Shown here: positions 27,902 through 36,421 of the stretch, in pieces | Layout of the letters: the number at the start of each line of letters is the position of its first letter | Position numbering within the stretch: the stretch's first letter is position 1 | From: Rhodobacterales bacterium | Lineage (GTDB): Bacteria > Pseudomonadota > Alphaproteobacteria > Caulobacterales > Hyphomonadaceae | NCBI GenBank assembly: GCA_014763715.1 | Contig: JACXUV010000003.1 | Location: 111,266-175,265, forward strand | Direction: 5' to 3' | DNA length: 64,000 nt | The notes under the pieces: generated by a model | What the model was told of the DNA's origin: nothing | The model's database searches: none | What the model saw: only the letters and a program-made list of their open reading frames with translations | Position numbers and translations under genes: made by a program

Positions 27902-28912
27902 ATGACGACGCATTTCAAGAAGTTCGGTGTGATCGGTGGCGGCGCCTGGGGCACCGCCATCGCCCAGATGCTGACCCGTGAGGGGCAGGATGTGCTGATC
28001 TGGTGCCTGGAGCCGGAGGTGGCCGAGGCCATCAATACGGCGCACGAGAACACCATCTTCCTGCCGGACGTGCCGCTGAAACCCGCCCTGAAGGCCACCA
28101 GCGACCTCGCGGACCTGCACGATATGGACGCCCTGTTCGCGGTCGCCCCGGCCCAGCACACACGCGTCACCCTGCGTGCCCTGAAGGGCAAGCTGAAGCC
28201 CGGCACGCCGGTCGTGCTCTGCTCCAAGGGGATCGAGCTGGCCACGGGTGAGTTCATGACCGACATCCTGAAGGACGAACTGCCGGAGGCTGTGCCGGCC
28301 GTCATGTCCGGCCCGAGCTTCGCCATCGACGTGGCAAAGGGCCTGCCGACGGCGGTGACCTTCGCCATTGAGGATGAAAAGCTCGGCACCGAACTGATCG
28401 CGGCGATCTCCACCCCCAATTTCCGGCCCTACCTCGCGCATGACCTGCTCGGCGCGGAAATCGGCGGCGCGGTGAAGAACGTGCTGGCCATTGCCTGCGG
28501 CATCGCCCTTGGCAAGGGGCTTGGCCGGTCAGCCCATGCCGCCCTGATCGCACGCGGCAGCGCCGAGATGACCCGGCTCGCCCTGAAGCTGGGCGCGGAG
28601 CGGGAAACCCTGTCCGGCCTGTCGGGCCTGGGCGACCTCGTGCTGACCTGTTCCTCGGAGACCAGCCGCAACATGAGCTGTGGCATGGCGCTCGGCAAAG
28701 GCGAGACGCTGGAGAGCATTCTCGGCGCGCGCAATGCGGTTACTGAAGGCGTCGCCACGGCGCCGGTGCTGCGGAAGCTGGCCGCGAAGCATGGCGTGGA
28801 AATGCCGATCTCCGATGCCGTCGCCGCCGTGATCGAAGGGGAGATCAGCGTGGACGAGGCCATTGTCCGCCTGCTGATGCGCCCGAACAAGGCCGAGGCC
28901 GTCACCGCCTGA
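27902..28912 (+). CDS. gpsA: Glycerol-3-phosphate dehydrogenase [NAD(P)+]
   Basis: 336 aa, normal length. The N-terminal GVIGGGAWGTAIAQ is the dinucleotide-binding loop; SGPSFAIDVAKGLPTAV and the NVLAIACGIALGKGLG block with the catalytic Lys region (GGAVKNVLA) are conserved. It reduces dihydroxyacetone phosphate to sn-glycerol-3-phosphate for membrane lipid synthesis. The ribosome site is weak. It stands between the thiolase-like and isomerase genes and may be co-transcribed with them. Confidence 0.95.
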   Translation: MTTHFKKFGVIGGGAWGTAIAQMLTREGQDVLIWCLEPEVAEAINTAHENTIFLPDVPLKPALKATSDLADLHDMDALFAVAPAQHTRVTLRALKGKLKPGTPVVLCSKGIELATGEFMTDILKDELPEAVPAVMSGPSFAIDVAKGLPTAVTFAIEDEKLGTELIAAISTPNFRPYLAHDLLGAEIGGAVKNVLAIACGIALGKGLGRSAHAALIARGSAEMTRLALKLGAERETLSGLSGLGDLVLTCSSETSRNMSCGMALGKGETLESILGARNAVTEGVATAPVLRKLAAKHGVEMPISDAVAAVIEGEISVDEAIVRLLMRPNKAEAVTA

Positions 28913-28981
28913 CGTTCCGTCATGTCTGGCCGTCGCGGGGCCTGCTGCTAGACTTCGCTGAAAAGCGGAGGAAAGCGCGCC

Positions 28982-29818
28982 ATGGCGTATGAATGTTTTG
29001 AAGTCACCATCGAAGACAAGATCGCCCATATCCGGATGAACCGGCCTGAGGCGCTGAACACGATGAACAAGGCGTTCTGGAACGAGCTGCCGGAAATCGT
29101 GAAGGACATCGACACAAATGCCCGCGCGCGGGTGATCGTGATCTCCTCCACCGGCAAGCACTTCTCCGGCGGCATGGACACGACCGTCTTCACCGGCGAC
29201 CGCGACGCGCCGAAGCATGACCGCTACATCCTGGCCGAAGCGCTGCGCTCCAACATCAAGCAGATCCAGTCGAGCTTCACCTGCCTGGAAGAAGCCCGCA
29301 TGCCCGTCCTCTTTGCCTGCCATGGCGGCGTGATCGGCGGCGCTGTCGACATGATCTCCGCCGGGGACATCCGCTGGTGCACCAAGGACGCCTTCTTCTC
29401 CATCATGGAAACCAATATCGCCATGACGGCAGATGTCGGCACCTTCCCGCGGCTGCAACGCTACATCCCCGAAGGCTGGGCCAAGCAGATGGCCTATACC
29501 GGCATGCGCCTGCCCGCCTCGAAGGCGAAAGAGATCGGCCTCGTGAACGACGTGTTCGACACGCATGAGGAAATGATGGCCGCCGTGATGGGCGTCGCCC
29601 GCGAGATCGCCGCCAACAGCCCGCTGGCCGTTACCGGCTGCAAGGTGCTGATCAATTACGGGCGCGACCACTCCACCGCCGACACGCTGGACTATATCGG
29701 CATCTGGAACGCCGCCATGTTCCCGCCGCCGCACATGGCCGAAGCCTTCAAGGCCCGCGCCGAGAAGCGCGATGCGGAGTATCCGGACCTGTCGGAGCTG
29801 CGCACCACACCGATGTAG
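28982..29818 (+). CDS. Crotonase-family enzyme, probable delta(3,5)-delta(2,4)-dienoyl-CoA isomerase
   Basis: 278 aa, preceded by GGAGGAAAG. The crotonase oxyanion-hole regions GKHFSGGMD and CHGGVIGGAVDM are visible. The segment GGAVDMISAGDIRWCTKDAFF, then METNIAMTADVGTFPRLQR, closely follows mammalian ECH1, keeping the catalytic Asp (VDM), Glu (MET) and Asp (TADVGT) positions. That points to dienoyl-CoA isomerisation in breakdown of unsaturated acyl-CoAs rather than simple hydration. It follows gpsA by 69 nt and ends 8 nt before the convergent Lrp gene. Confidence 0.85.
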   Translation: MAYECFEVTIEDKIAHIRMNRPEALNTMNKAFWNELPEIVKDIDTNARARVIVISSTGKHFSGGMDTTVFTGDRDAPKHDRYILAEALRSNIKQIQSSFTCLEEARMPVLFACHGGVIGGAVDMISAGDIRWCTKDAFFSIMETNIAMTADVGTFPRLQRYIPEGWAKQMAYTGMRLPASKAKEIGLVNDVFDTHEEMMAAVMGVAREIAANSPLAVTGCKVLINYGRDHSTADTLDYIGIWNAAMFPPPHMAEAFKARAEKRDAEYPDLSELRTTPM

Positions 29819-29825
29819 GCCGGCC

Positions 29826-30329
29826 CTACCTGCCTGGCTTTACCGGATAAGCCTGCACCTGCCGGGAAAGCTCGGGCGGGCGCCGCTTCTGCACGACCGG
29901 GCGCAGGGCGACGCTGGAGCGGATGCTGCGCACTTCCGAGAGCCCTGCCAGCCGCTCGGTCAGGAACCTTTCGAATTCGCCCAGCCCGCTCATGGCGATG
30001 CGCAGGAGGTAATCGGCGTCGCCCGTCATCAGGTAGCAGTCCATGACTTCCGGCGACGCCTCCATGACCTTCTCGAAGGCTGACATCGTCTCGCGCTTCT
30101 GGTCGACCAGCGAAACCCAGGTGAAGACGGAGATCGCCCCGCCCAGCAGCGCTTCGGACAGGTGCGCCTGATAGCCCTTGATCACGCCGGTCTCTTCCAG
30201 TTTCCGGATGCGGTTCACAGTCGGCGTCTGCGAGAGCCCGATGGCGGCCGAGAGGTCCGAGATGCTGATGCGTCCCTGCTCCGTCAGGACATCCAGTATC
30301 CTGATGTCCGTTTTGTCCAACGCAGTCAT
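29826..30329 (-). CDS. Lrp/AsnC family transcriptional regulator
   Basis: 167 aa from the ATG at 30329 with TGAGGTGAAA upstream; the track uses a GTG two codons earlier. Residues 1-60 are the winged helix (LDKTDIRILDVLTEQGRISISDLSAAIGLSQTPTVNRI), and the C-terminal part is the RAM ligand-binding domain (DCYLMTGDADYLLRIAM). It likely senses an amino acid. It is divergent from the AceE-like E1 gene, an arrangement known from the Pseudomonas mdeR/mdeAB methionine-degradation locus. Confidence 0.9.
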   Translation of the reverse strand: MTALDKTDIRILDVLTEQGRISISDLSAAIGLSQTPTVNRIRKLEETGVIKGYQAHLSEALLGGAISVFTWVSLVDQKRETMSAFEKVMEASPEVMDCYLMTGDADYLLRIAMSGLGEFERFLTERLAGLSEVRSIRSSVALRPVVQKRRPPELSRQVQAYPVKPGR

Positions 30330-30492
30330 TTTCACCTCACATGTCCGCTTTCATGGTGAATTAGACAACAATCGCCACGAACAGCAATGTGAATAGGTGG
30401 GATTTTCTCATGGGCCGGTGATAATCTCCGCGCAGGGCCGGCGGCATCCAATGCCAGACCGGCCAGGAGGAAGCGCAGAAGGAGCCCCGGGA

Positions 30493-32880
30493 ATGCCGAG
30501 CGAGCTGGACCACCTGAAAACCATCGAGCAGCGCCTGCTCTGGCTTTCCGCCTGGATGGTGCACAATGCCAATCACCTCCGCCCCAAGGGCGAGGGCGAT
30601 GTGAAAGTGGGCGGGCACCAGGCCTCCTGTGCCTCGATGGTGTCGATCATGACGGCGCTCTATTTCCACACGCTGCGCCCGGAAGACCGTGTCGCGGTGA
30701 AGCCGCACGCCTCCCCCGTCTTCCATGCGGCGCAATACCTGATGGGCAACCAGACGCTGGAGAAGCTGAAGAACTTCCGCGGCTATGGCGGCGCGCAGTC
30801 CTATCCGAGCCGCACGAAAGACGTGGACGATGTGGACTTCTCCACGGGCTCGGTCGGCCTCGGCGTGGCGGAGACGGCGTTTGCCTCCATCGTGCAGGAC
30901 TATCTGGAAGCCAAGGACTGGGCGGCGGACCGCCCGCTCGGCCGCATGGTGGCGCTGGTCGGCGATGCGGAGCTGGACGAGGGCAATGTCTATGAGTGCC
31001 TGCAGGAAGGCTGGAAGCACGACCTGCGCAACACCTGGTGGATCATCGACTATAACCGCCAGAGCCTCGACGGCGTGGTGCATGAGGGCCTGTGGGAAAA
31101 GATCGAGTCGATCTTCAAGGCGTTCGGCTGGCGTACCGTTGTGCTGCGCCATGGCGCGCTGCAGCGGGCCGCCTTTGAGGAACCCGGCGGCGAGGCGCTG
31201 AAAGCCTGGATCCAGTCCTGTCCGAATGCGGATTATTCGGCGCTGACCTATCAGGGCGGCGCAGCCTGGCGCAAACGCCTGATGGATGATCTTGGCGACC
31301 AGGGCGATGTCACGGCCCTGCTCTCCAAACGCAGTGACGAAGAGCTGGATGCCCTGATGAACAATCTCGGCGGCCAGTGCCTCGAAACCCTGAGCGAGGC
31401 TTTCGACAGCATCACCGATGACCGGCCGACTGTGTTCCTTGCCTATACGATCAAGGGCTGGGGCACGCCGCTGGCAGGCCACAAGGACAATCATGCGGGC
31501 CTGATGAACCCGGCCCAGATGGCAGATTTCCAGGCCCGCATGGGCGTGCCGCAGGGCGAGGAATGGGACACGCTGGCAACCGTCAGCGACCCGGCCAGCC
31601 TGCAGGCCTTCCTCGGCAAGGTGCCATTCTTCGCCGCTGGCCCGCGCCGCTATACAGCGCCGGAAGTGCAGAGCCCCGGCCCGATCTTCCTGGATGACCG
31701 CGTCCTGTCCACACAGGCAGGTTTCGGCAAGATCCTCGATGCGCTGGCCAAGAGCGACAGCCCGATCGCAGACCGTATCCTCACCACCTCCCCCGATGTG
31801 ACGGTCTCCACCAATCTCGGGCCTTGGGTGAACCGCCGTTCCCTCTTTGCCCGGACGGAAAAGGGTGACACGTTCCGCGAACAGCAGATCCCCTCGACCC
31901 AGAAATGGCAGTTCTCCCCCGCAGGCCAGCATATCGAACTCGGCATTGCGGAGATGAACCTGTTCCTGCTGCTGGGCGCGGCGGGCCTGTCGCACTCCCT
32001 GTTCGGGGAGCGGCTGATCCCCATCGGCACGGTCTATGACCCGTTTGTGGCCCGTGGCCTCGATGCGCTGAACTATGCCTGTTACCAGGACGCGCGCTTC
32101 ATCGTGGCAGGCACGCCCTCCGGCGTGACGCTCGCCCCGGAAGGCGGCGCGCACCAGTCCATCGGCGCGCAGCTGATCGGGATGAGCCAGGACGGCCTTG
32201 TCAGCTTCGAGCCTGCCTATCTGGACGAGCTGTCCATCATCATGGACTGGAGCTTCGACTATCTCCAGCGCAGCGGCGAGAACGACCCGGACGAGCGCAC
32301 ATGGCTGCGCGACGAGACCGGAGGCTCGGTCTACCTGCGCCTCACCACACGCCCGCTGGAACAGCTGGGCCTGAAGGCGCGCGATGATGAAGAGTTCCGC
32401 CAGGGCGTTGTGGACGGTGCCTACTGGCTGCGCAAGCCGGGGCCGAACTGCGAAGTCGTCATCGCCTATCAGGGCTGTGTCGCCCCGGAGGCCATCGAGG
32501 CCGCCGGACGCATTGGCAACGACCGGCGTGACATCGGCGTGCTGGCCATCACCTCCGCCGACCGGCTGAACTCCGGCTGGACCGCTGCGCGGCGGGCACG
32601 GGCACGCGGCCACCGGGACGCAACCAGCCAGATCGAACGTCTGATGGCGGATGTTCCGCGCGATGCCACGCTGATCACGGTGACGGATGGCCACCCGGCC
32701 ACGCTGGCCTGGATTGGATCTGTGATGGGCCACCGCACCGCGCCGCTGGGCGTCGAGCATTTCGGCCAGACCGGCACGATCGGCGACCTCTACCGCCACT
32801 TCATGATCGACGCCGACGCCATCGTCGCTGCCGCAAACTATCTTTCCGCTGGCCGGCGGATCGGCCTCAGCGTACGCTGA
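30493..32880 (+). CDS. AceE/MdeB-like 2-oxoacid dehydrogenase E1 component
   Basis: 795 aa from the ATG at 30493, with AAGGAG 8 nt upstream; the GTG at 30397 was rejected. This is the homodimeric transketolase-type E1: KVGGHQASCASM, TKDVDDVDFSTGSVGLG, and the thiamine-diphosphate motif GDAELDEGN ending WWIIDYNRQSLDG. It decarboxylates pyruvate or a related 2-oxoacid and passes the acyl unit to a lipoyl E2. It is shorter than E. coli AceE (887 aa), and no E2 or E3 gene lies in the window. With the divergent Lrp regulator it recalls MdeB, the 2-oxobutyrate E1 of methionine catabolism; the substrate remains inference. Confidence 0.88.
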   Translation: MPSELDHLKTIEQRLLWLSAWMVHNANHLRPKGEGDVKVGGHQASCASMVSIMTALYFHTLRPEDRVAVKPHASPVFHAAQYLMGNQTLEKLKNFRGYGGAQSYPSRTKDVDDVDFSTGSVGLGVAETAFASIVQDYLEAKDWAADRPLGRMVALVGDAELDEGNVYECLQEGWKHDLRNTWWIIDYNRQSLDGVVHEGLWEKIESIFKAFGWRTVVLRHGALQRAAFEEPGGEALKAWIQSCPNADYSALTYQGGAAWRKRLMDDLGDQGDVTALLSKRSDEELDALMNNLGGQCLETLSEAFDSITDDRPTVFLAYTIKGWGTPLAGHKDNHAGLMNPAQMADFQARMGVPQGEEWDTLATVSDPASLQAFLGKVPFFAAGPRRYTAPEVQSPGPIFLDDRVLSTQAGFGKILDALAKSDSPIADRILTTSPDVTVSTNLGPWVNRRSLFARTEKGDTFREQQIPSTQKWQFSPAGQHIELGIAEMNLFLLLGAAGLSHSLFGERLIPIGTVYDPFVARGLDALNYACYQDARFIVAGTPSGVTLAPEGGAHQSIGAQLIGMSQDGLVSFEPAYLDELSIIMDWSFDYLQRSGENDPDERTWLRDETGGSVYLRLTTRPLEQLGLKARDDEEFRQGVVDGAYWLRKPGPNCEVVIAYQGCVAPEAIEAAGRIGNDRRDIGVLAITSADRLNSGWTAARRARARGHRDATSQIERLMADVPRDATLITVTDGHPATLAWIGSVMGHRTAPLGVEHFGQTGTIGDLYRHFMIDADAIVAAANYLSAGRRIGLSVR

Positions 32881-32886
32881 TTGCGC

Positions 32887-33798
32887 TCAGGCAGCAGAGC
32901 CTGTCAGTTCGAAGTGTGAGCGCACGGTGGGCTTTTCGTCCGGCGTGGTGACGCGGCCGGTCTTCACCAGGTCGATCATGTGGCCCAGCACGGACATGGC
33001 AGCCGCCGGGTGCAGGCGCGAATCCACGTCCTTGTACATCTCCTTCACCATATCCGGGATGGAATGTTCGCCCAGGGACAGATGATGCAGGATCGCCCGC
33101 TCACGCGCGCGGCGATGCTCGGCATATTCGGTGATGAAGGTATTGACGAACTCCCTGCCCTTCACCGGATTTCCGTGCGTCGGGTAGAGCGCGTCAAAAT
33201 TCATGACACGGATCTTTTCCAGGCTGCGCATATAGTCACCCATATCGCCATCCGGCGGGGCGACGACCGTGGTGGACCAGCCCATGATATGGTCGCCTGA
33301 CAGGCAGGTGTTCTCTTCGCGCAGACCGAAGCAGAGGTGGTTGCAGGTGTGCCCCGGCGTTTCGATCACGTCCAGCGTCCAGCCGGGACCGGAGATAACA
33401 TCGCCATCGCCCACCTTCACATCCGGCATGAAGCCCAGATCGTCCGCACTGCCCAGCTCGCCCTTGGCCGTCGGCACACCGCAATTCTTCGCATAGGTCT
33501 TGCAGCCTGCCCATTCGGCCAGCGGCTGGGCCAGCGGCGAATGGTCTGAATGGCCATGGCTGACCAGCACATGCGTGACGGTCTCACCTTCCAGCGCCTT
33601 TTTCAACGCCTCGAAATGTTCCGGCTGTTCCGGCCCCGGATCAAGCACGGCGACTTCGCCATGCCCGATGATATAGACGCCGGTACCGACATAGGTGAAA
33701 GGACCGGGATTGTTCGCGATCACCCGGCGGATCAGCGGTGTCATCTGTTGGACGACGCCGTATTCAAACTCGATTTCCCTGATGTACGGAATGGCCAT
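32887..33798 (-). CDS. Metallo-beta-lactamase fold hydrolase (LACTB2/glyoxalase II-like)
   Basis: 303 aa. The metal-binding HxHxDH motif is VSHGHSDHSPL; other ligands are in ETPGHTCNH, LSGDHIMG and PTHGNPV, the complete dinuclear zinc set. The C-terminal 80 residues are a helical winged-helix-like domain (ILHHLSLGEHSIPDMVKEMY), as in LACTB2-like hydrolases. Likely reactions are hydrolysis of thioesters or other esters; the substrate is unknown. It converges on the E1 gene with a 6-bp gap. Confidence 0.88.
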   Translation of the reverse strand: MAIPYIREIEFEYGVVQQMTPLIRRVIANNPGPFTYVGTGVYIIGHGEVAVLDPGPEQPEHFEALKKALEGETVTHVLVSHGHSDHSPLAQPLAEWAGCKTYAKNCGVPTAKGELGSADDLGFMPDVKVGDGDVISGPGWTLDVIETPGHTCNHLCFGLREENTCLSGDHIMGWSTTVVAPPDGDMGDYMRSLEKIRVMNFDALYPTHGNPVKGREFVNTFITEYAEHRRARERAILHHLSLGEHSIPDMVKEMYKDVDSRLHPAAAMSVLGHMIDLVKTGRVTTPDEKPTVRSHFELTGSAA

Positions 33799-33833
33799 GT
33801 GCAGTCTCTCGAAATTCAGCCTGCAGACAAACC

Positions 33834-34772
33834 CTAACGCCGTTTGGGTGCGAACCTTGTTCCGAATGCCTGTGCCATGCGGCGGGTTGCTCTCAGCTTC
33901 GAGCTGAGCTTCAGCGCCACCGGCGGGCCCATGTCGGTCTTGTTCGCATCGACGATATAGAGTCGTCCGCTGTTGCGGTCACGTAGACAGTCCACACCGC
34001 CCCAGTCCAGTCCCATTTCCTTCGCAAAGCGCTCAATCACGGTGATTTCATCCGCCGTGTAACAATTGCGAGGTTCATCGAGCAGAACTTCGACGTTCTC
34101 ATTGGCAAAGCGCCGTTCCAGCGGACGGCGCTTGCGGAAGACGACAATCGGAGAGCCGTTCACGAGGCAGCAGCGCAGGTCTTCGACCAAGCCGCCTTCA
34201 ATCTCGTTGTCGACCAGAACCTGATAGGTCTTGCCTGGAATGGGCGCATCCAGCGGCCCTTCCAGAACGCGGCCATCATGGGCGGCGTTCAGTTCGGACT
34301 TCTCGACCATCCGGCCGGTATAGGTCGTCGGATCGACCGCCAGCGAATAGCCTGCAGCCACTTCGAAGGCAGCCGCCACTTTCGACTTCGACACGTCATC
34401 GCAGGCGAAATTGACGAGGCGCGCGCCTTCCTTGACAGCCGGGATCTCGTTGTGCGTCTCGGTGCAGTCGTCGAACTGCATCACGATGTCGGCCTTGGTC
34501 ACATCGTCGATCAGCTTCGCGCCGGCCACATGCATGACGGGCCAGATGAAATACCAGGGGCGCGGCTTGTCAGGATAGAAAGCGATGGTGGGGCGCTTGT
34601 GGCCCTCGATCCGGCGCCAGATGCGCCAGGACTGGGCGGCACAGTAGAAGGCCAGCCAGGTGGAAACGTCGTTCAGGAGGGAGAAAGTCAGCGGAATGCG
34701 GGCGCCGGTTTTCTTCACCAGCATCGCGCCGTCGTCATACTTGAAATCGGTCAGCCACAACCGGTCTGTCAT
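33834..34772 (-). CDS. Predicted ATP-grasp-like protein
   Basis: 312 aa, GGAG ribosome site upstream. The C-terminal half carries an ATP-grasp-like ending, DWGGVDCLRDRNSGRLYIVDANKTDMGPP, where the Asp and Asn would hold magnesium and ATP. Earlier strands include LVNFACDDVSKSKVAAAFEVAAGYSL, with Lys and Ser/Thr positions of the fold, and CLVNGSPIVVFRKRRP. The N-terminal 100 residues (RPTIAFYPDKPRPWYFIWPVMHVAG) look like a preATP-grasp domain. ATP-grasp ligases join a carboxylate to an amine or thiol, but some relatives act in polysaccharide synthesis. No partner gene is apparent. Confidence 0.7.
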   Translation of the reverse strand: MTDRLWLTDFKYDDGAMLVKKTGARIPLTFSLLNDVSTWLAFYCAAQSWRIWRRIEGHKRPTIAFYPDKPRPWYFIWPVMHVAGAKLIDDVTKADIVMQFDDCTETHNEIPAVKEGARLVNFACDDVSKSKVAAAFEVAAGYSLAVDPTTYTGRMVEKSELNAAHDGRVLEGPLDAPIPGKTYQVLVDNEIEGGLVEDLRCCLVNGSPIVVFRKRRPLERRFANENVEVLLDEPRNCYTADEITVIERFAKEMGLDWGGVDCLRDRNSGRLYIVDANKTDMGPPVALKLSSKLRATRRMAQAFGTRFAPKRR

Positions 34773-34906
34773 TCCGTATTCTCCTGACTGGCGAACCGTG
34801 CCTCACAGCGCCGTTCGCGGCCGGTTACCTGCCTCGCATGCCGCCAGCTCACTGACAACACACTTAATGCGGCGTGAATGTGATCTGCGACCATAAGGAA
34901 CTGCCC

Positions 34907-35317
34907 TTAGAGCAGCGATTCGATGCTCGACAGATCGTATCCCGCCCCTGCAGCTGCGTCGACGATATCCTGGCCTGATCCCTGCCCCGCATGGGTCAGC
35001 GCCCACGCGGTAATGCAGCGTGTCCCGGTGCGGCAATAGGCCAGCACAGGCTGGGGCGCTTCGTTGAGGATATTGCCCATCCGCTCGACGATTTCAGGCG
35101 TCGGTGCGCCGGAAAACGGCAGTGCGACGAAGGTCAGCCCAAGGGCTTCGGCCTTTGCCCGGATGGGGCCCATGCGCGGCTGTTCGATGCCGCCTTCCCC
35201 GTCTGGCCGGTTGGCAATGATGGTCTTGAAACCGGCTGCTGCGATTTGTTCGACATCCTCTTCGGAAATTTGCGGAGCAACGGCAAAAGCGTCGGTAACG
35301 CGGCGAATATCGGCCAT
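34907..35317 (-). CDS. TIGR01244/DUF442 family phosphatase or sulfurtransferase
   Basis: 136 aa. It is a small tyrosine-phosphatase-like fold with the P-loop CRTGTR (AYCRTGTRC), a CX5R-type signature. FAVAPQISEEDVEQIAAAGFKTIIANRPDGE and LPFSGAPTPEIVERM are typical of the domain fused to Blh/SdoA-type persulfide enzymes. Here it stands alone. It may act on phosphate esters or on sulfane sulfur. It follows a divergent start of the permease pair and is separated from the ATP-grasp gene by 134 bp. Confidence 0.82.
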   Translation of the reverse strand: MADIRRVTDAFAVAPQISEEDVEQIAAAGFKTIIANRPDGEGGIEQPRMGPIRAKAEALGLTFVALPFSGAPTPEIVERMGNILNEAPQPVLAYCRTGTRCITAWALTHAGQGSGQDIVDAAAGAGYDLSSIESLL

Positions 35318-35377
35318 GTGGGAGGGTCCTGTCTGTTGAGACGGTCTTGATCGATTCGGATACCTAGCTAAGGAAGG

Positions 35378-36421
35378 ATGTGCGTTCTGCCAAGGTTTTG
35401 GCGGAACACCTTTTCGCTATGGCCCTGCAACAACGACGGAAATTTGCCCTTGTCCACCCTGCAGCGCGCCCTCAGCCGGATCCCATGGGCCTACACTGCC
35501 CGGCGTCTGCTGATCGCCATCCCGACCATGCTGGCCATCATCACCATGGCCTTCCTGATGATGCGCGCAGCCCCAGGCGGACCTTTCGACGGGGAACGCA
35601 AACTCCCGGCGGCCACGGAAAAGGCGATCGCTGCCAAGTTCGGCTTCGACAAGCCCCTGCACGAGCAGTATTTCGACTATGTCGGCGGCGTGCTCCAGGG
35701 CGATTTCGGTCCGTCCTACAAAACGCTCGGCAAGAGCGTGAACGACCTGATCGCCGACGGCCTGCCGATCTCCCTCACCATCGGTACGCTGGCAATGGTG
35801 CTTGGCATCACACTGGGCACCCTGCTCGGCGTCTTTGCGGGGCTCAGGCAAAACTCGAGCGCTGACTACAGCGTCATGGGCCTTGCCATGTTCGGGATAT
35901 CCATCCCGACCTTTGTGACAGGCCCGATCCTCATCCTGATCTTCGCCCTCGGCGCCGGCTGGTTCGCTGTCGGCGGGCTCGGCACCTACCCGAATATCGG
36001 GATGAGCTGGTACAACATGACCCTGCCGGTCATCACGCTGGCCCTGCCCCAGATTGCCATCATCTCCCGCCTGATGCGCGCCTCGATCATCGAGACGATG
36101 CGCTCCAACCATATTCGCACCGCCCGCTCCAAGGGCCTGTCGGAGCGCCAGGTGATCGCCCGCCACGCGCTACCGGCGGCGCTGCTGCCGCTGATCTCCT
36201 ATGCCGGTCCGGCCATGGCGCGGGTCATGACCGGCTCGGTCGTGATCGAAAAGGTCTTCGGCCTGCCGGGGCTCGGTTCCTACTTCGTCAATGGCGCGCT
36301 GAACCGTGACTATACGCTCGTGATGGGCGCGATCATCGTTTACGCCGCCCTCATCGTGATCCTGAACCTCGTCGCCGACATCCTGTACGCGGTGCTCGAC
36401 CCGAAAGTGAAGTACGACTGA
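35378..36421 (+). CDS. Peptide-type ABC transporter permease (OppB/DppB-like)
   Basis: Up to 347 aa. It has the N-terminal TARRLLIAIPTMLAIITMAF membrane segment, about six helices, and the cytoplasmic EAA-like loop TARSKGLSERQVIARHALPAALLP that docks the ATPase. The start is uncertain: ATG 35378 touches its AAGGAAGG site, and TTG codons near 35450 (LPLSTLQRAL) would give a more typical N-terminus. Its TGA overlaps the oppC-like ATG by one base. No substrate-binding protein or ATPase gene lies nearby. Confidence 0.88.
   Translation: MCVLPRFWRNTFSLWPCNNDGNLPLSTLQRALSRIPWAYTARRLLIAIPTMLAIITMAFLMMRAAPGGPFDGERKLPAATEKAIAAKFGFDKPLHEQYFDYVGGVLQGDFGPSYKTLGKSVNDLIADGLPISLTIGTLAMVLGITLGTLLGVFAGLRQNSSADYSVMGLAMFGISIPTFVTGPILILIFALGAGWFAVGGLGTYPNIGMSWYNMTLPVITLALPQIAIISRLMRASIIETMRSNHIRTARSKGLSERQVIARHALPAALLPLISYAGPAMARVMTGSVVIEKVFGLPGLGSYFVNGALNRDYTLVMGAIIVYAALIVILNLVADILYAVLDPKVKYD

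Noticed and set aside
28529-29734. 401-aa minus-strand ORF
   Set aside because: Shadow of gpsA and the isomerase gene; spans the gap between them and lacks a ribosome site or domain.
30361-32799. 812-aa minus-strand ORF
   Set aside because: Antisense shadow of the AceE-like gene; no domain and typical shadow composition.
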